From Coemansia sp. RSA 922 (lineage: Eukaryota > Kickxellomycota > Kickxellomycetes > Kickxellales > Kickxellaceae): a stretch of 12,533 nucleotides of DNA. Below, one piece after another: positions 1 to 7,586 of the stretch; position 1 is the first letter of the stretch, and the number at the start of each line of letters is the position of its first letter. Under the pieces are notes generated by a model, which ran no database searches, was not told where the DNA came from, and saw only the letters and a program-made list of their open reading frames with translations. The position numbers and the translations under genes were made by a program. The DNA lies in the NCBI GenBank assembly GCA_027577415.1, contig JANBQS010000753.1, forward strand, positions 1 to 12,533, in the 5' to 3' direction.

Positions 1-471
1 AAACGGCTAGGGGGCGTGGCGAAGTTTTTTAAAACGGCCGACAGAAATCCTCACTACATTTTAAAAAAAAAAAAATTCGAATGCATGTAATTTCAGCGGA
101 AAAGTTTCAGTTAGTTGCATGGATCCATAGTAGATGTCGCATCCATCGCATCCATCGTATCTGCCGTTGTCGCATCCATTATTGAAACGTACATGAGTGG
201 GAGTTTTTAGAATAATTTTTGGAGTAGAAAGATTCAAATTCCTGCCGAGACGCTTAACTTCATATATCACATAGTGGTGATCACAGAATGCTTAATTAAT
301 TTAAAGGATCTGGATCTAGGCAGTGGTGATGATCGCGCTTGTCCAAAAATTTTAGGGCTTTAACATTTTCCTTTCCACGTCTGAAAACTCCAACTTTGTC
401 CACATATTTCACCTTTTTGCTATTTTTAAAAACACTGACACTGCGACAAGAGCAGCAGCAGCAGCCTGTGA
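1..471. other. Upstream region of the ZZZ3-like gene; no gene seen
   Basis: This 471 bp stretch holds no convincing coding region; the reading frames here are short and of low-complexity composition. Visible landmarks are a GC-box-like GGGGGCGTGGC near 10-20, an uninterrupted run of 13 A at 63-75, a short tandem repeat at 137-178 (listed separately), an AT-rich TTAATTAATTTAAAG near 292-306, and an AGC trinucleotide run at about 451-465 just before the start codon. The A-tract and AT-rich blocks are compatible with a nucleosome-depleted fungal promoter, but no transcription start can be fixed from sequence alone. The left edge could also contain the 3' flank of a gene outside the window. Confidence 0.5.
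137..178. repeat. Short TCGCATCCA repeat, three copies
   Basis: TCGCATCCA occurs at 137-145, directly again at 146-154, and a third time at 170-178 after a 15 bp interruption. It is a micro-scale repeat in a non-coding upstream region, most likely replication slippage. A role as a clustered factor-binding site is possible but nothing else in the sequence supports it. Confidence 0.6.
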
Positions 472-2730
472 ATGTCGGGCGACGAGAGTATAGCAAGTGC
501 GCCCTTGGCGCCCGAATTCCCAACAAAGCTTACCGAGCCCAACGTTTCCGCCATCCCAGTATCCACAACAAACCCTCCAGCGGAGAGCACTCCGCCTGCC
601 GTCAGGCTTTCAGAGATACTAAGCAACAACGAGGAGTACATGGTCGTCTATTGGGCTGCCGAGGCACTCAAAAGCCAGCTAAGCCGAGCCAAAAGCGATA
701 TGCAGATGCTGGTCAATCTGCGACAGCAGGCACTCTCCAACCCGTTCGAGTACGTCGAAGCCTTGGTTGCCGACTCTGCGCCACGAGCGCCACCACCGCA
801 GGCCGTGGTTGAAGTGCCGTCAGTATACCTGGAGCCGTACCTCAGCTGTGCTGATCCAGCGGCGATTGAAGAGTACATGGGTATCGTGCAGTCAGTATTA
901 TCCGCCAACGATGTCAGTCGCTACCGAGCAATAGCTTCAGCAAACAAACAGGCAGGTAGCCGTATTATTAAATCGACGCCCATTCGACACTTGCCGCCAG
1001 CTATGAGCAAGACGGCTCTGCGCGCTTCACGGCCGCCTTCTTCCACTAACTTTAGCCTGTTAACAGGCAACACCGTTGTTGCTTCGCCAAATCAATCGCC
1101 GAGACGACTATCTGCACAACGGTCTGCTGGCCCCATTGAATCCGCAGCATTGACAGCTGCCCCTACCGCAGCATTTGGTTCGATCCCAACAGCAAATATC
1201 GCCATTTCTACAGCTGGAGTGGCACCCGTAGTGCCAGTCGTGGCTCGAGCAAACACAGAGCCTTTGTACCGCGTTTCCGAGCCCACCTCCGCCGCCTCTA
1301 CTGCGATTGCTACTACCATTGCTTCTGGAATTGTAGCGGAGCGAAGCCGGCCACTTGCGATGCCGAGCGGAAAGCCCAGCGACCGAGTATCAATGACCCA
1401 GCCAGGTACGCCAACCAAGCGTGGTCAGTCACAAAAGACGCTGACGCCGCAGATCCTCGAGTCATTTCGCCAGCACCTGTCTGACGAGCGCTCCCTATCA
1501 CCAGCTTTCCAAGTGTCTCAATCGGTCGGAGTTAGCGAACACGAAGCAAGCGACGATGACGACTACTATAATGCACTGGTGGAATCCGTCTCGGCCGAGT
1601 ATACGACTGGAAGAGATGCTATACAGAGTCTACGAGGCTCAGCGGCTAGCACTCCCGCTGCGCGAGCACAAGCAGCTGGTAAGGGGCCTATGCCAAACGG
1701 GCACGAATACTTGCTATGGTCGCCTCCAAAGCGCGGTAGGGGTCGTGGCAGAGGCCGCGGGAGAGGCCGTGGCACCAAGATTTCCGCGAGTGAGCGCAAG
1801 CCAAGCTACGAAAAGAAGACCTCTTACTACGATGATGGAGAGGTCAAGCCGCCCAGCTACAATTTGCCGTGGAGCGATGAAGAACAGACTAGACTAGAGG
1901 AGCTTTTGGTAATCTACCCAGACGAAGAGGTATCGAACAACCGGTGGCGAAAGATCTCTGAGGCCTTGGGAACCCGAACTATGCGACAAGTGTCCAGTCG
2001 GGTACAAAAGTACTTTATCAAGCTGACTAAAGCCGGATTGCCTGTGCCTGGGCGTGCACCAGATACGACCAGTTGGGCATCAATGTCACGAACGCACATG
2101 AGCGCGGCAGGCGACAGTGTCTCTCCAAAGCCAAAGCGGCGCCGGGCAGTTGGCGGATCGGCATCGAGAGGCCGCGGTCAGCACAAGTATGTCGACTTTA
2201 CGTCGTCTTCTGGCGAGGACGATGGCGACGTCATGGACATTGATGGCGATGAAAAAGAATTTGAAGACCTTGACAACTTTGCCGTCGCTGCGACGCCCTA
2301 CGATCGCAAGGGAAAGCAGGCAGACAGATCTGGCAACACCGAGTTCGGTCGGTATGAGCCCGATGCATTCCAGTTCCCTAGTTCCAGCGCAGGCAACGGC
2401 ATGTTTATGTCTAGCGCCAATGGCGCTGGCCCCTCGTCGGCGGGTGTTCATCAGTCGCTGGCACTGCGCAGCGCCAAGGCCGTGCACCTGGGATACCGCT
2501 GCGACTCGTGCTATTCTGAGCCTATCGTGGGGATCCGGTGGCATTGCTTGGATTGCCGCGGTGCGCAGGCAGTTGATCTGTGCGACGAATGCCGTGAAGA
2601 GGGGACGTTTGAGACGGCAACTCACCACGCATCACACAGCTTCCACGCAAAGCGCGATGCAGAGATGGAGCCATTTTATGCCAATGAGGTGGCATCCTCG
2701 GCACTTCGCGAGTACTCGTATTTAGCATAG
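472..2730 (+). CDS. ZZZ3: ZZZ3-like protein with SANT/Myb and ZZ zinc finger
   Basis: This 752-residue nuclear protein resembles animal ZZZ3, a subunit of the ATAC histone acetyltransferase complex whose ZZ finger reads the histone H3 tail. A SANT/Myb domain lies at about 463-530: it opens YNLPWSDEEQ and ends VQKYFIKLTKAGLPVPGR, the stretch most characteristic of ZZZ3. A ZZ finger lies at about 674-725, with Cys pairs 677/680, 692/695 and 704/707 and His 718/722. Between a long Ser/Ala/Pro-rich N-terminal half and the SANT domain is a pure Arg-Gly run (421-434). A basic PKPKRRR signal near 553 and an acidic patch near 577-600 follow SANT. An N-terminal segment (about 45-100) may be helical. 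The start is fixed by an in-frame TGA directly before the ATG. No introns are needed. Membership of a fungal ATAC-like complex is inference; the domain call itself is firm. Confidence 0.9.
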   Translation: MSGDESIASAPLAPEFPTKLTEPNVSAIPVSTTNPPAESTPPAVRLSEILSNNEEYMVVYWAAEALKSQLSRAKSDMQMLVNLRQQALSNPFEYVEALVADSAPRAPPPQAVVEVPSVYLEPYLSCADPAAIEEYMGIVQSVLSANDVSRYRAIASANKQAGSRIIKSTPIRHLPPAMSKTALRASRPPSSTNFSLLTGNTVVASPNQSPRRLSAQRSAGPIESAALTAAPTAAFGSIPTANIAISTAGVAPVVPVVARANTEPLYRVSEPTSAASTAIATTIASGIVAERSRPLAMPSGKPSDRVSMTQPGTPTKRGQSQKTLTPQILESFRQHLSDERSLSPAFQVSQSVGVSEHEASDDDDYYNALVESVSAEYTTGRDAIQSLRGSAASTPAARAQAAGKGPMPNGHEYLLWSPPKRGRGRGRGRGRGRGTKISASERKPSYEKKTSYYDDGEVKPPSYNLPWSDEEQTRLEELLVIYPDEEVSNNRWRKISEALGTRTMRQVSSRVQKYFIKLTKAGLPVPGRAPDTTSWASMSRTHMSAAGDSVSPKPKRRRAVGGSASRGRGQHKYVDFTSSSGEDDGDVMDIDGDEKEFEDLDNFAVAATPYDRKGKQADRSGNTEFGRYEPDAFQFPSSSAGNGMFMSSANGAGPSSAGVHQSLALRSAKAVHLGYRCDSCYSEPIVGIRWHCLDCRGAQAVDLCDECREEGTFETATHHASHSFHAKRDAEMEPFYANEVASSALREYSYLA

Positions 2731-2959
2731 CGTAACCATTATTAATTTCCTGTACAATATCATAATGAGCCAATTTGCCTCTTTTGGATCCAGATCCAGA
2801 TCTATACTCCCTTACAATACCTAATCGCAATCATGCGATCAAAATGTGTAAATATACTGTGGCGCAAACGATTTTGCGTTCTTGTATTTTTTATTTCTTT
2901 GCTTTCCTGCAACTTTTTAATCGCTATATTTCTTATTGTAATATTGTCATTTTAAAATC

Positions 2960-3835
2960 ATGGACTGCGAAGTACCAGTCAACACTACCAGCACAAACAT
3001 TAGCGCTATCGCTTCCCAAATCGAGGCACTTTGTGACAATGTCGAGCGGATTGCAGCTGCAATTGTCAATAATACCAGCAACCAGCCTCTTCCGGAAGGT
3101 CTTGACTCGCCACAGGACATTCTACACACGGTCGCTAGTACCTTTGTTGATTTGCGTGTATTAAACCGCCAACTGCATGAGGACAAAGCTACACTCAACA
3201 CATCGGTCGGCGACTTGAAGCGAAAGACTGACGATTTGGCGCTAGAGTTGGAGAACAAGCAGCGCGAAGTACTGTACATTCAAAAGGAAATAGACACTAC
3301 GCAGCGACAGGAGACGATATACCAGTCGATAGACCTCATTCCCGAGCAAGAGTTTCTGGAGACTGCGCCAGATAGTTTTAAACAGGATATTACCACGCCA
3401 CACAAGCTTATGCTCAGTCGGCTGCGCTACGAGGTTAAGCAGCGAGACATGTAAGTAGAAAGATGCCTGTACTGAGGTCTACCAGCCATATGTTGTGTGA
3501 TATCTAAATTATTTGGCACCTGTCTTATTGAACCGATGTTTCAATGCTGTAGGCAAATCGAGGCCAACAAGGAAGCAAGGGCGACGCGGGATAAGCTACG
3601 ACTGGCTAAGCGCAAGCGTATTGAAAAGCTGGAAAAGATCGATGGCCATTTACAGGGCTACATAAAGACGATGACGCTTCTTGGGCGGTCGTTTGGCGTT
3701 ACCAACGATCATTCAAAGGATTCTGAAGAAGGCGCGAAGGGCACAACCGAGGATGGCGAAGAGCCAAAGGAGCCCAAGCGAGTTCGTGTGATCCGGGGCG
3801 AAAGCTCATCCCGCATGGGGTCTCCGCGCATCTAG
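2960..3835 (+). CDS. THOC5: THO complex subunit 5 (THOC5/Fmip family), two exons
   Basis: Exons 2960-3450 and 3553-3835 join to give 257 residues. The protein matches the Fmip/THOC5 family, a THO/TREX subunit that couples transcription to mRNA export in the nucleus. Recognisable features are a long coiled-coil region (about 62-120) ending in EVLYIQKEI, then SIDLIPEQEFLETAP and the LSRLRYEVKQRD segment, which align with the human THOC5 stretch around its conserved IDLVSLEEF...LARL..E motif. A second basic helix runs from about 165 to 210, and the tail is charged and probably disordered with KRVRVIRG. Animal THOC5 is far longer (near 680 residues); this one stops after the N-terminal coiled-coil part and is close in size to yeast Thp2. 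The ATG has A at -3. The gene is tandem with the ZZZ3-like gene and convergent with JHD1. Family call good; orthology to THOC5 rather than another coiled-coil THO subunit is likely. Confidence 0.82.
3451..3552 (+). other. Spliceosomal intron of the THOC5 gene
   Basis: A 102-nt intron begins GTAAGTAG and ends in a pyrimidine-containing GCTGTAG. It splits codon 164 after its second base, so splicing gives AT|G CAA and continues the helix as RDM-QIEANKEAR. Without splicing the frame stops at the TAA inside the donor. The reading frame and coiled-coil pattern resume cleanly on the other side. Confidence 0.9.
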
Positions 3836-3849
3836 CTCAAGCAATGTCT

Positions 3850-3855
3850 AATAAA
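3850..3855 (+). terminator. Poly(A) signal AATAAA for THOC5
   Basis: A canonical AATAAA lies 15 nt after the THOC5 stop codon, inside the 83 bp that separates it from the JHD1 stop on the other strand. On the opposite strand no AATAAA is visible in the same gap, so the JHD1 transcript may end inside the THOC5 3' exon. Confidence 0.6.
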
Positions 3856-3918
3856 CTACTGAATTTTAAAACGACACCCAAAGCCCCTGCAAAAATCAAG
3901 TTCCTAGATCACCTGTCA

Positions 3919-5931
3919 TCAAAGTTTCAGCTTGATCTGCTCGGCAATACGTCGCCGTGCGCCCTTGAACTGGCCGACATTCTGAGCACGTCGAGCGCCA
4001 TTTTGTAGAGACACGCTCTTTACTTGGATGCTCTTGCGTCGCTTGGCCTTTCTGTGGCCGTCGTCGCTATCCGAAACGACAAAGTTTTCGCCGTCACTCG
4101 ATGAAGAGCAGTCGCTTCCATCCTCCTCATCGCCACTAGCGTCGCTGCCATCGTCGTCATCATCATCGTCGCTCGTGTTACTGTCGCTGCTTCCGCCACG
4201 ATTGGATCTGGTGCCTGTGCCTAGAGCAGCGATCATATCTTCGGCTGTCATCAGCTCGTCCAGGTCAGCATCGTGTGCCGCCGTTTTGGTGCTGCTTGTG
4301 TCGTCCGACGTGTTGCTTCTGGGGCGACCTCGCACCAGCTTTGGCCGAGACGACTTTTTGGCAGCCTTCTCTCGGATTTTGGTAATCGTTTTGTCGGCCG
4401 AATTGATGGCACCCGCCGTGCGACTTCGGCGTGGGCGTGTCGCCAGCAGTTGCGAGCCATGGGTCATCCCGGGTCGGACCCAGCGAAAGTGGCTCCCCTC
4501 ACGCAGCTGAGACTCGCGGTTGAGCCATTCCTCAGGCACCATCCGCGAGGCGAGCTCCGCGCCAACCAGCTCTATCAAGGTATGTGCGTGTTTCCTTAGC
4601 GACGCCTTGTCTCCCACGGCTTTTGCAATGTCTGCATCGCAGTCGTCGCCAATGAGCTTGCTCTCCAAAAACGTGGCCAATACAAACGCGCCCTCCAGCT
4701 CATCCAGCGTCCACTTTGCCTTGTCTCGAGCGGCCAGCTTTGCCCAGCGCTTGGCCAGGAGCTCAGTCATGTAGCGGCAGAGTTTTATGAAGAACGGGAA
4801 GCGATACCGCACAGGAACCTTTGTGCGCGCTTCGAGCTTGTAGGTTCCAATGTGGGCGTTGAGGCTCTGCATGGCCATAAAGTTGCCCCCGATGACAATG
4901 GTGTCGACTGGAGTAAATACGGCATGGATCCACCCGGCAGGTATGAACAGCGTGTGGCCGGCCACAAGACGCACCTCAAAGCAATGCCTCACGCTTTCAG
5001 CGAAAAAGGTCACTGCTTGCTCAGGCGACTTGCTCCAAGCCTCGTACTTGCGCATATTAGACGGCGTAGGCGGTACAAGGTAGAACACCTTTTCTCCAGA
5101 CAACACATGGTAGTACACCCACGTGGCGCTAAAATCGACGTGAAAGTCAGTGTACGCATTCTGCACGCTCATCAGGCAGTACGTCTTCACTCGCGGGAAC
5201 TTGTTGGGCTTGCGCTTTGCCTCTGGCCAGTACTTTTCGACCAGATCGAGCTCGTCCACCACGCGGGGACGCCGGATCTTCGCTCCAAAGGCAGTGTCTG
5301 ACACCTCCATGCTAATAACGTTGAGCACTCGCCGGCGATTCGTAGAGTGGAAGTAGTCAGCCCATGCCCCCATCGTCCATCCGCTCAGCTCGTCCTGAGT
5401 GAGAACATCCATCACGCTGACGGCGGTGTCCTTGCCTATGGCTGCGGCGATATCCTTAACTGTTACCGAAGGATCGGGCATTTCCATGCCAAGCCCAGTC
5501 GCACTGTCAACTACAAAGGGATCGTTGGTATCGCGACTGCGGATCCACTCGGCAGTTACCACACTGCCGTCGCTAAGGTGCTCAAATTCGTCCTCTGCAA
5601 ATTCCCCAGACTCGAGACGCAGCAAGTACTGGTTGAATGTCGCCGGCTGCCCTTCGTTGAGCTTGTTATAGTCGACGTCTGCATGGCCACGCCCCGATCT
5701 CCGCAGCGCTGGCCCCTTGTATGAGCTCGGACCGTGCGTTTCAGCACATTTGCGGCAGTGGTACTTGTCGATACACTCGCACTCGGAAGCAGATATGCCC
5801 ACGCAGATGCCATGGTACCACTCTTCGCACATATCGCACTGCAGCCACGTCTCGTAGGCGGGTAGCTCGATCGGCGCATCATCACGACATAGTGGACATT
5901 CCTGCGGCTCGTCAGTCTCGCTGCTAGACAT
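3919..5931 (-). CDS. JHD1: PHD-JmjC histone lysine demethylase, JHD1/KDM7 type
   Basis: This 670-residue nuclear Fe(II)/2-oxoglutarate-dependent demethylase has an N-terminal PHD finger with a complete C4HC3 set (C12, C15, C32, C35, H40, C43, C59, C62). A JmjC domain covers about 245-365. The metal ligands are H264, D266 and H336, with T261 and K281 in place for 2-oxoglutarate; the spacing of 17 residues from H264 to K281 and 72 to H336 matches KDM2/KDM7 enzymes. The C-terminal part is helical, then low-complexity: AT-hook-like VRGRPRS (534-540), an acidic Asp run (588-604) and a basic KAKRRKS signal (628-634). There is no CXXC, F-box or LRR, which favours JHD1/KDM7 over animal KDM2. Family substrates are H3K36me1/2 (yeast Jhd1) or H3K9/H3K27 methyl marks (KDM7); the sequence alone does not decide. 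The start at 5931 is the first in-frame ATG; the frame stays open upstream to 6078 without another. Confidence 0.93.
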   Translation of the reverse strand: MSSSETDEPQECPLCRDDAPIELPAYETWLQCDMCEEWYHGICVGISASECECIDKYHCRKCAETHGPSSYKGPALRRSGRGHADVDYNKLNEGQPATFNQYLLRLESGEFAEDEFEHLSDGSVVTAEWIRSRDTNDPFVVDSATGLGMEMPDPSVTVKDIAAAIGKDTAVSVMDVLTQDELSGWTMGAWADYFHSTNRRRVLNVISMEVSDTAFGAKIRRPRVVDELDLVEKYWPEAKRKPNKFPRVKTYCLMSVQNAYTDFHVDFSATWVYYHVLSGEKVFYLVPPTPSNMRKYEAWSKSPEQAVTFFAESVRHCFEVRLVAGHTLFIPAGWIHAVFTPVDTIVIGGNFMAMQSLNAHIGTYKLEARTKVPVRYRFPFFIKLCRYMTELLAKRWAKLAARDKAKWTLDELEGAFVLATFLESKLIGDDCDADIAKAVGDKASLRKHAHTLIELVGAELASRMVPEEWLNRESQLREGSHFRWVRPGMTHGSQLLATRPRRSRTAGAINSADKTITKIREKAAKKSSRPKLVRGRPRSNTSDDTSSTKTAAHDADLDELMTAEDMIAALGTGTRSNRGGSSDSNTSDDDDDDDGSDASGDEEDGSDCSSSSDGENFVVSDSDDGHRKAKRRKSIQVKSVSLQNGARRAQNVGQFKGARRRIAEQIKLKL

Positions 5932-7034
5932 CTGATGATATAACCAAGGTATGAATAGTGTTGGAAGTGGATCGATAAGGTGTGACGAAAAAAAGTGTAA
6001 TTCAAGTAGGCAGTCTCGATTAAATAGCGAGTATTTCGAGGTTATCTGGTGGCAGCGCTTTGCAATATCGGTTATCAAAATTTAGCAATTTCACCCCCAT
6101 CAAGCCCATATGGAAATTATGGAGCAGGGGTGACCCAGGTCCTCCAGAGTACTGAATGTATGACGCTGTGGCAGTGAGGGGAAAAAAAGTCAGCGGACAG
6201 GATCCCGCACGTACTAACTAGTCTCGTGCACTGCAAGTCGTGCTCAGGCCACCTTGACTAATAATTGAACTACATCACCATGTCAAAATACATAAGCTGT
6301 AGATATTTGCAAGTGACCTTGTTTGCTCCTCCCGTGCTCAGTGGAGATGACGTACAAACTATATGCAGGCTACCCTTTACCAGTCAGCGGTATGCAGCTG
6401 GTAAGCTCATCTGACTGACACTTGCCACGCCTCGTGTGTCCCAAGCAATTACGTAGCCATTTATGTTCTACTAGTCTAAAAGAGGAAAGAGAACAGATGA
6501 GAGGGATTCAATTAATCCACTGCTAGGTGCCACCTTTACGCACAATTGATAATTTAATGCCGTACTCTGTATATATGCCTACGTAGTTGTCCTGGCGTGG
6601 AAAACGAGTTGCCTTTCAATGGCGCGTGCCTGTACAAATACAAAGTCACCTGCCTTTTGTAGAACCTGCACGGTTCTTTCTGCCATTCTCCCTTGCATAT
6701 CCTGCTGTTGCATTCTGTTACCTTTTTGTTTGGTTTCTTTCGATATGTGCTACAATTATATTTGTCGGTCGTGCAACACGTATATTACATCCATGTTTTG
6801 CTCTAGCAAGGAGAAGGCTGGGCACTGCGCTCGAGGCTCGCAGCAGCTATTCAATCAGAAATGCTTGGACTGCTTTGCTCGGCACTCAAGGAGAGCCACG
6901 CCAAAGGCAGTTGGCTAATGGTGCGCAATATCTAGCGGCCATCAGTTCGTCGCTTTTATAGCATATTATTCTGTACTTTAATACAACAACACTATAGCCT
7001 CGAAACATGTCAGCTACAAAATTTCTTCTTTATA
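5932..7034. other. 1.1 kb intergenic gap with unassigned small frames
   Basis: This gap lies between JHD1 and ATG44 (both on the minus strand) and is several times longer than most other spacers in the window. I recognise no gene. It contains a perfect TACTAAC at 6212-6218; a 44-codon ATG frame at 6280-6414 (+) with a good CACCATG context; a 7-bp inverted repeat TTACCAG/CTGGTAA at 6377-6383 and 6398-6404; TATATAT at 6570-6576 about 45 bp before a 99-codon Cys-rich ATG frame (6619-6918, +) holding 15 Cys and three CxxC motifs; a 44-codon frame on the minus strand (6713-6579); and TATAAAAG on the minus strand at 6960-6953. Any of these could be chance. No tRNA T-loop (GGTTCGAATCC-like) or recognisable snRNA was found. 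Confidence 0.4.
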
Positions 7035-7292
7035 TTAGTCAGGACTCTCTGACCGCGGGCGAGGCACTTGCTCGCGGCGGAATACCGACGGGTACGCACT
7101 CATAAACGCAACAGCAACGTCAAATAGCCGCTCTCCAACTCCAACTACTGTACCAAGTATCCGCTGGTGGCTCTTGCTCGACAGATAGCTAGTTTGTAGA
7201 GTAAGGCCAGTTGCACGGCGGATGCCAGCAAGGCACACGGCAATCAGCACGACGTCAAACGAAGCGTGTGCTAGCGTTCCAACCAGGCCCAT
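7035..7292 (-). CDS. ATG44: Mitofissin Atg44 (DUF1748 family)
   Basis: This small 85-residue protein has the hallmarks of the fungal DUF1748 family: an N-terminal MGLVGTLAHASFDVVLIAVC segment, then LAGIRRATGL (21-30), a polar spacer, and a second amphipathic helix VGVGERLFDVAVAFM (50-64), with a basic tail FRRE. The yeast and fission yeast members, called Atg44 or mitofissin (Mdi1), act in the mitochondrial intermembrane space, bind membranes and drive the mitochondrial fission needed for mitophagy. The length is close to the family norm (roughly 70-100). No introns or cleavable presequence are apparent. The gene is divergent from PUP1 with 294 bp between the start codons. A separate open frame on the same strand stops 9 nt before this ATG. 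The family call rests on the pattern of conserved motifs and is strong; function is inferred by homology. Confidence 0.88.
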   Translation of the reverse strand: MGLVGTLAHASFDVVLIAVCLAGIRRATGLTLQTSYLSSKSHQRILGTVVGVGERLFDVAVAFMSAYPSVFRREQVPRPRSESPD

Positions 7293-7586
7293 TTGTGAAT
7301 TTTATAGTTTAAAAGTGCAAGTATAAAAAGAGTGCAAGCAATAAAGTTGAATTGTGGACTGTTGAACATCGACGGGTGCATATTTCTTGGCGCCTGAAGC
7401 AAGTCGATCACCATGCTGATCGGGATTAAATACAGGTGCTGACGAGGCCACCCACCTTGCCTGGCTGCTTGCGTGTGCTTCGTTTTTGCCTCCTACAACT
7501 CTTGCAACTGAATTTATAATCTCGTGTCTACACTCTTCAACATTGTCTTTTCCGTAATCGAATACTTGCATTTTTAGCTGCAACCA
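7293..7586. other. Divergent spacer ATG44-PUP1 with an 89-codon minus-strand frame
   Basis: The spacer must hold the promoters of both flanking genes. A TATA-like GTATAAAAAG lies at 7320-7329. TTTGCCTCC at 7485-7493, read on the other strand as GGAGGCAAA, differs at one base from the yeast proteasome element GGTGGCAAA, and sits about 94 nt before the PUP1 ATG. A minus-strand ATG frame of 89 codons (7571-7302) occupies nearly all of the spacer. It begins MQVFDYGKDNVEECRHEI and stops 9 nt upstream of the ATG44 start. I do not recognise the product. Its ATG is only 15 bp from the PUP1 ATG, which leaves almost no room for two 5' leaders and argues against an independent gene. Confidence 0.4.

Noticed and set aside
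61..270. 69-codon minus-strand frame at the left edge
   Set aside because: Its C-terminus is a Phe run from the A-tract and its middle is the short TCGCATCCA repeat; no sign of a real protein.
2086..2628. Long minus-strand open frame (180 codons) inside the ZZZ3-like gene
   Set aside because: It is fully antisense to the SANT-ZZ coding region and mirrors its codon structure; no recognisable domain.
306..2803. Inverted GGATCTGGATCT / AGATCCAGATCT at 306-317 and 2792-2803 flanking the ZZZ3-like gene
   Set aside because: The motif is internally repetitive and only 12 bp with one mismatch; no target-site duplication or transposase, so a mobile element is not supported.
5932..6078. In-frame upstream extension of the JHD1 coding region
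   Set aside because: The frame is open for 49 more codons but contains no ATG, and the protein begins naturally just before the PHD finger at 5931.
6337..6418. C/D-box snoRNA-like arrangement: GAGATGA at 6344 and CTGA at 6411 with a 4-bp terminal stem
   Set aside because: Box C departs from the RUGAUGA consensus, the terminal stem is only four pairs with a bulge, and no guide complementary to rRNA could be checked. Too weak to call.
6587..6961. Open frame of 124 codons with a hydrophobic stretch
   Set aside because: Its 5' end has TTG rather than ATG, and it overlaps the Cys-rich frame; most likely a product of T-rich composition.
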